The notes beneath the pieces were generated by a model. The model worked only from the letters and a program-made list of their open reading frames with translations. It did no database searches and was not told where the DNA came from. From assembly GCA_031291295.1 (NCBI GenBank), contig JARLJI010000016.1, positions 1 through 64,000 on the forward strand: a stretch of DNA of 64,000 bases. Reading direction: 5' to 3'. The translations under genes were made by a program, and so were the position numbers. The first letter of the stretch is position 1. The number at the start of each line of letters is the position of its first letter. The stretch comes from Rhodoferax sp. GTDB lineage: Bacteria > Pseudomonadota > Gammaproteobacteria > Burkholderiales > Burkholderiaceae_C. Positions 61,663 to 64,000 of the stretch are shown here, piece after piece.

Positions 61663-62481
61663 TCAGGCCGCGTAAATAGGTTTGCGCCCGTTCGAGCGCG
61701 CGGGCGACTTGTTGAAAAAAGGAGAAGTGCCGCTGGCAGCGGCCACCTGGGCCGCGATGGACAGCAGCTCCGGGCCGAGCGCCAGCATCCGCTGCGGCGT
61801 AAAGCGCACCGTGGGTCCCGCAACGGTGATGACTCCCATCGGGGGCTGACCGGCCAGACGCACCGGCGCGGCCATGGCGTTGAGCCCGGCGGCGTAGGTT
61901 TCCTCTGTCAGGCTGAAGCCGCGTTCGCGCGCCGCATGCACCGCCTGCATCACGGCCTGCAGGCTGGTGGGGGCATTGGGACCGAAATCCTCGGGGGCGC
62001 CGAGCCCTTGCTGGGCCACCAGCGCCAAGGCCTCGTCGTCCGACAGAGCCGACATCCAGGCTTGACCCGAGGACGAGCAGCTCAGCCGCGCATCACTGCC
62101 CATATCGGGGTCGTAGCGCAAACCCTGGCGCGCGCCTTGGGCGCGTGCCACCCAGGTGAGGCGGTTGCCATCCACCACCGACAGGCGCACCAGCTCGCCC
62201 GAGATTTCGGCCAAGCGGTCCAGCAGCGGCTGGGCGATGTCCACGATCCCGGTGCTGCTCAAGAAGCTCAGGCCCATGGAGACCAGCTTGGTGGTCAGCA
62301 TGTAGTCGCCATGGTCACGCATCTGGCGCACATAGCCGCAGCGCACCAGATCGCTCAGCAGCCGATGGACGGCGCTTCGCGGGATATCGAGCCGGTCGGC
62401 TATCGCGGCCAGTTCCAGTCCATCGGCCTGCTGGGCCAGCAGCTCCAGAATGCCCAAAGTTCGCTCAAGTACACCATTCAT
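61663..62481 (-). CDS. IclR-family transcriptional regulator
   Basis: 272 residues. Winged HTH (LAAIADRLDIPRSAVHRLLS) and IclR effector domain (GFSLTEETYAAGLNAMAAPV). Sits within the minus-strand run, seven bases from the Gfo/Idh/MocA gene. Probable master regulator of the cluster; a 33-bp inverted repeat at 63596-63628 is a good operator. IclR members of this type respond to aromatic or hydroaromatic acids. Confidence 0.93.
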   Translation of the reverse strand: MNGVLERTLGILELLAQQADGLELAAIADRLDIPRSAVHRLLSDLVRCGYVRQMRDHGDYMLTTKLVSMGLSFLSSTGIVDIAQPLLDRLAEISGELVRLSVVDGNRLTWVARAQGARQGLRYDPDMGSDARLSCSSSGQAWMSALSDDEALALVAQQGLGAPEDFGPNAPTSLQAVMQAVHAARERGFSLTEETYAAGLNAMAAPVRLAGQPPMGVITVAGPTVRFTPQRMLALGPELLSIAAQVAAASGTSPFFNKSPARSNGRKPIYAA

Positions 62482-62487
62482 GACAGA

Positions 62488-63546
62488 TCACTCCATTGAA
62501 AGAATGGCCGGCAGCGTACATGACGCAGACTGCCCGGTGGCGGCAGCCTCGCGTACGGCCAGCGTTGCCTGCAGTGTGCGCAGGCCATCGAGCGCGCTGC
62601 ACAGCGGTGTCTCACTGCCATCGATCACGGCCTTGAAGTGCTGCAGTTGGCATTCGTAAGGGTCGCCTTGGTGACCCGCGGTTTGTTCGCGCGTCATCTC
62701 AGCGTGCCAGTGGCGTTCGCCCCGATAGTTCCATAGAGCAAGGTCAGGTAGGGATAGCGAGCCTTGCGTGCCGGTGATGAAGTGCGACTGCACGTTTTGG
62801 CGCGGATACTGGATTTGCTCACCCGCGCAGAAGTCCCAGCACCAGGGTGAGGTTCCTGCGTCGGACACCATCACCGTGCCGAGCGCTCCGTTGGCGAAGC
62901 GCAGCACGGCAGCGGCCGTGTCTTCCACTTCAAAACCCCGCACCGCGTTGCTCGCGACGGCTTGCACAGAGACGATCTCGCCCACCAAGAAGCGAAGCAT
63001 GTCGATGTCGTGGATCAGGTTAATCAGGATCGGACCGCCGCCGGCCTGGCGCCGCCATTCCACGTCGAAATAGGCGTCCGGCTTCAGGAACATGGCGAAG
63101 GCGCTGGCGGCGACCACCCGGCCCAGATGTCCGTCTCGGAGGATGTCACGCGCGCGCCGGTTGATGGGATTGTGGCGACGGTGGTGGCCGACCAACACCG
63201 GGGTCCTGAATTGGGCTTGTGCGCTCACTAGGTGCTGCGCTTCGGCCACGGTGTCGGCAACCGGCTTTTCGATCAGGGCGGGGATGCCCCGCCGCAGGCA
63301 ATCGGTGGCAATTTCCACATGGGTCGCATTGGGCGTGGCCACGATCGCGCCCTGTGGTTTGGCCGTGTCCAGCAGACTGCGATAGTCGTTAAACCAGGCT
63401 ACGTTCAATGAGCGGGCCAGCACCTGGCCGGCCTCGGATGGGTCCGCGATACCGGCCAATGTGAGATTGCCGCTGCGGCAGATACGGTCTATGTGCGTGC
63501 GTCCAATGACGCCTGCGCCAATCACTGCCAAGCGGGTTTTGCTCAT
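62488..63546 (-). CDS. Gfo/Idh/MocA-family NAD(P)-dependent oxidoreductase
   Basis: 352 residues. Rossmann N-terminus VIGAGVIGRTHIDRICRSG, then EKPVADTVAEAQHLV with the conserved Lys in EKP, and a C-terminal substrate domain (GGGPILINLIHDIDMLRFLV with likely catalytic His). Members oxidise sugars, inositols or similar hydroxyl compounds. First gene of the minus-strand run, divergent from the shikimate dehydrogenase-like gene. Confidence 0.91.
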   Translation of the reverse strand: MSKTRLAVIGAGVIGRTHIDRICRSGNLTLAGIADPSEAGQVLARSLNVAWFNDYRSLLDTAKPQGAIVATPNATHVEIATDCLRRGIPALIEKPVADTVAEAQHLVSAQAQFRTPVLVGHHRRHNPINRRARDILRDGHLGRVVAASAFAMFLKPDAYFDVEWRRQAGGGPILINLIHDIDMLRFLVGEIVSVQAVASNAVRGFEVEDTAAAVLRFANGALGTVMVSDAGTSPWCWDFCAGEQIQYPRQNVQSHFITGTQGSLSLPDLALWNYRGERHWHAEMTREQTAGHQGDPYECQLQHFKAVIDGSETPLCSALDGLRTLQATLAVREAAATGQSASCTLPAILSME

Positions 63547-63595
63547 GTGTTGCTTCTATATATGGCGAGATCAATAAAGTGAATTTTATCTGAAG

Positions 63596-63628
63596 TGGAA
63601 TTATATTCAATACTTGAATCTTATTCCA
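63596..63628. promoter_or_regulatory. 33-bp inverted repeat between divergent catabolic genes
   Basis: TGGAATTATATTCAA-TAC-TTGAATCTTATTCCA pairs at 13 of 15 positions; the outer TGGAAT/ATTCCA half-sites resemble the E. coli IclR box (TGGAAAT-N-ATTTCCA), and the inner ATTCAA/TTGAAT is a second perfect palindrome. Lies 50 bases from the Gfo/Idh start and 47 from the start at 63676. Candidate operator of the IclR regulator at 61663. Confidence 0.7.
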
Positions 63629-63675
63629 ATTTTATGTAAGATGCGATTCACTCACGTTTACCAAGAGAGTCCCGC

Positions 63676-64000
63676 ATGTCCGACACCCCGACCCCCACTT
63701 TGAACGGCTCGACCCGTGTTTATTTCATCGTGGGTGACCCTATTGGTCAGGTGAAATCGCCAGCCGACGTGACGAAGGCCTTTCAGGCGCGCGGCCACAA
63801 CGCCATGGTGATGCCGGCTCATGTGGCTCCCGACGATCTGGCGGCGTGGCTGGCCGGCGTGTCATTGGCGAAGAACGTGGGCGGCATCATCGTGACCGTT
63901 CCGCACAAATTCGCCTGTTTCGACCTGTGCGCCGACGCGTCCGCGCGCGCCAGCTTCCTGCATACCGTCAATGTGATGCGCCGCGACGCGGATGGCGCCT
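63676..64000 (+). CDS. Shikimate dehydrogenase-like protein (3' truncated by window)
   Basis: 108 codons visible from ATG 63676; the gene runs off the window. The N-terminal substrate domain of the AroE family is seen: FIVGDPIGQVKSP (usual SxS replaced by KSP), then IIVTVPHK with the catalytic Lys. Divergent members of this family include quinate and aminoshikimate dehydrogenases. It faces the IclR-controlled run across the inverted repeat and is probably the first gene of the opposite operon. Confidence 0.87.
   Translation, partial: MSDTPTPTLNGSTRVYFIVGDPIGQVKSPADVTKAFQARGHNAMVMPAHVAPDDLAAWLAGVSLAKNVGGIIVTVPHKFACFDLCADASARASFLHTVNVMRRDADGA

Overview
The window looks like chromosome of a betaproteobacterium of the family Comamonadaceae (Burkholderiales). 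Evidence: GC-rich coding; the order gyrA-serC-pheA-tyrA-aroA/cmk-rpsA-ihfB-lapA-lapB; a tmRNA with the tag ANDERFALAA; Bug-type solute-binding protein; and short dispersed repeats of a kind I know from Comamonadaceae intergenic DNA. The only RNA gene I see is ssrA; there is no rRNA, tRNA or CRISPR.

Layout. 1-120: tail of a probable IS630-type transposase. 0.3-6.7 kb: molybdate transporter modABC (minus strand) with a ModE-like operator, two patatin-like lipases, a CDGSH iron-sulfur protein and the regulator modE. 6.8-24.6 kb: an alcohol/aldehyde oxidation island. It holds a GAF/Fis-type regulator; a six-gene molybdenum hydroxylase operon (coxSLMDEG-like, form II active site); a TonB-dependent receptor; a PQQ alcohol dehydrogenase with the lanthanide-type Asp-Tyr-Asp signature; a periplasmic XoxJ-like protein fused to a cytochrome c; an XdhC-type maturation factor; and pqqABCDE on the opposite strand. 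24.7-29.0 kb: a proline iminopeptidase-like hydrolase, a MoxY/MoxX-like two-component system, a second LuxR-type response regulator and a small membrane protein. 29.0-38.8 kb: crcB, a fused ATP-dependent 5-oxoprolinase, a DinB-like protein, and a LysR-controlled acyl-CoA dehydrogenase/Bug protein/CoA-transferase set.

38.9-54.5 kb is housekeeping: comEA-like protein, lapBA, ihfB, rpsA, the aromatic amino acid/serine supraoperon with a fused aroA-cmk, gyrA, ompA, ubiG, gph and ssrA. 54.5-64 kb is a catabolic-looking cluster: shikimate dehydrogenase, CoA-transferase, acyl-CoA dehydrogenase, TIM-barrel isomerase/dehydratase, NIPSNAP protein, KstD-like flavoprotein, IclR regulator, Gfo/Idh/MocA oxidoreductase, and a divergent, truncated second shikimate dehydrogenase-like gene behind a 33-bp inverted repeat.

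How it fits together (inference): ModABC and ModE supply molybdenum to the Cox-like hydroxylase; Pqq proteins supply cofactor to the periplasmic alcohol dehydrogenase; its electrons would go to the fused cytochrome; and the aldehyde formed would be oxidised by the molybdenum enzyme. The two oxidation operons share nearly identical promoter blocks, and a related palindrome lies upstream of the first patatin gene. That points to one regulator, possibly the LuxR-type regulator encoded next to pqq. This co-regulated lanthanide/PQQ/molybdenum module and the uncharacterised 54.5-64 kb pathway are the best candidates for new biology.
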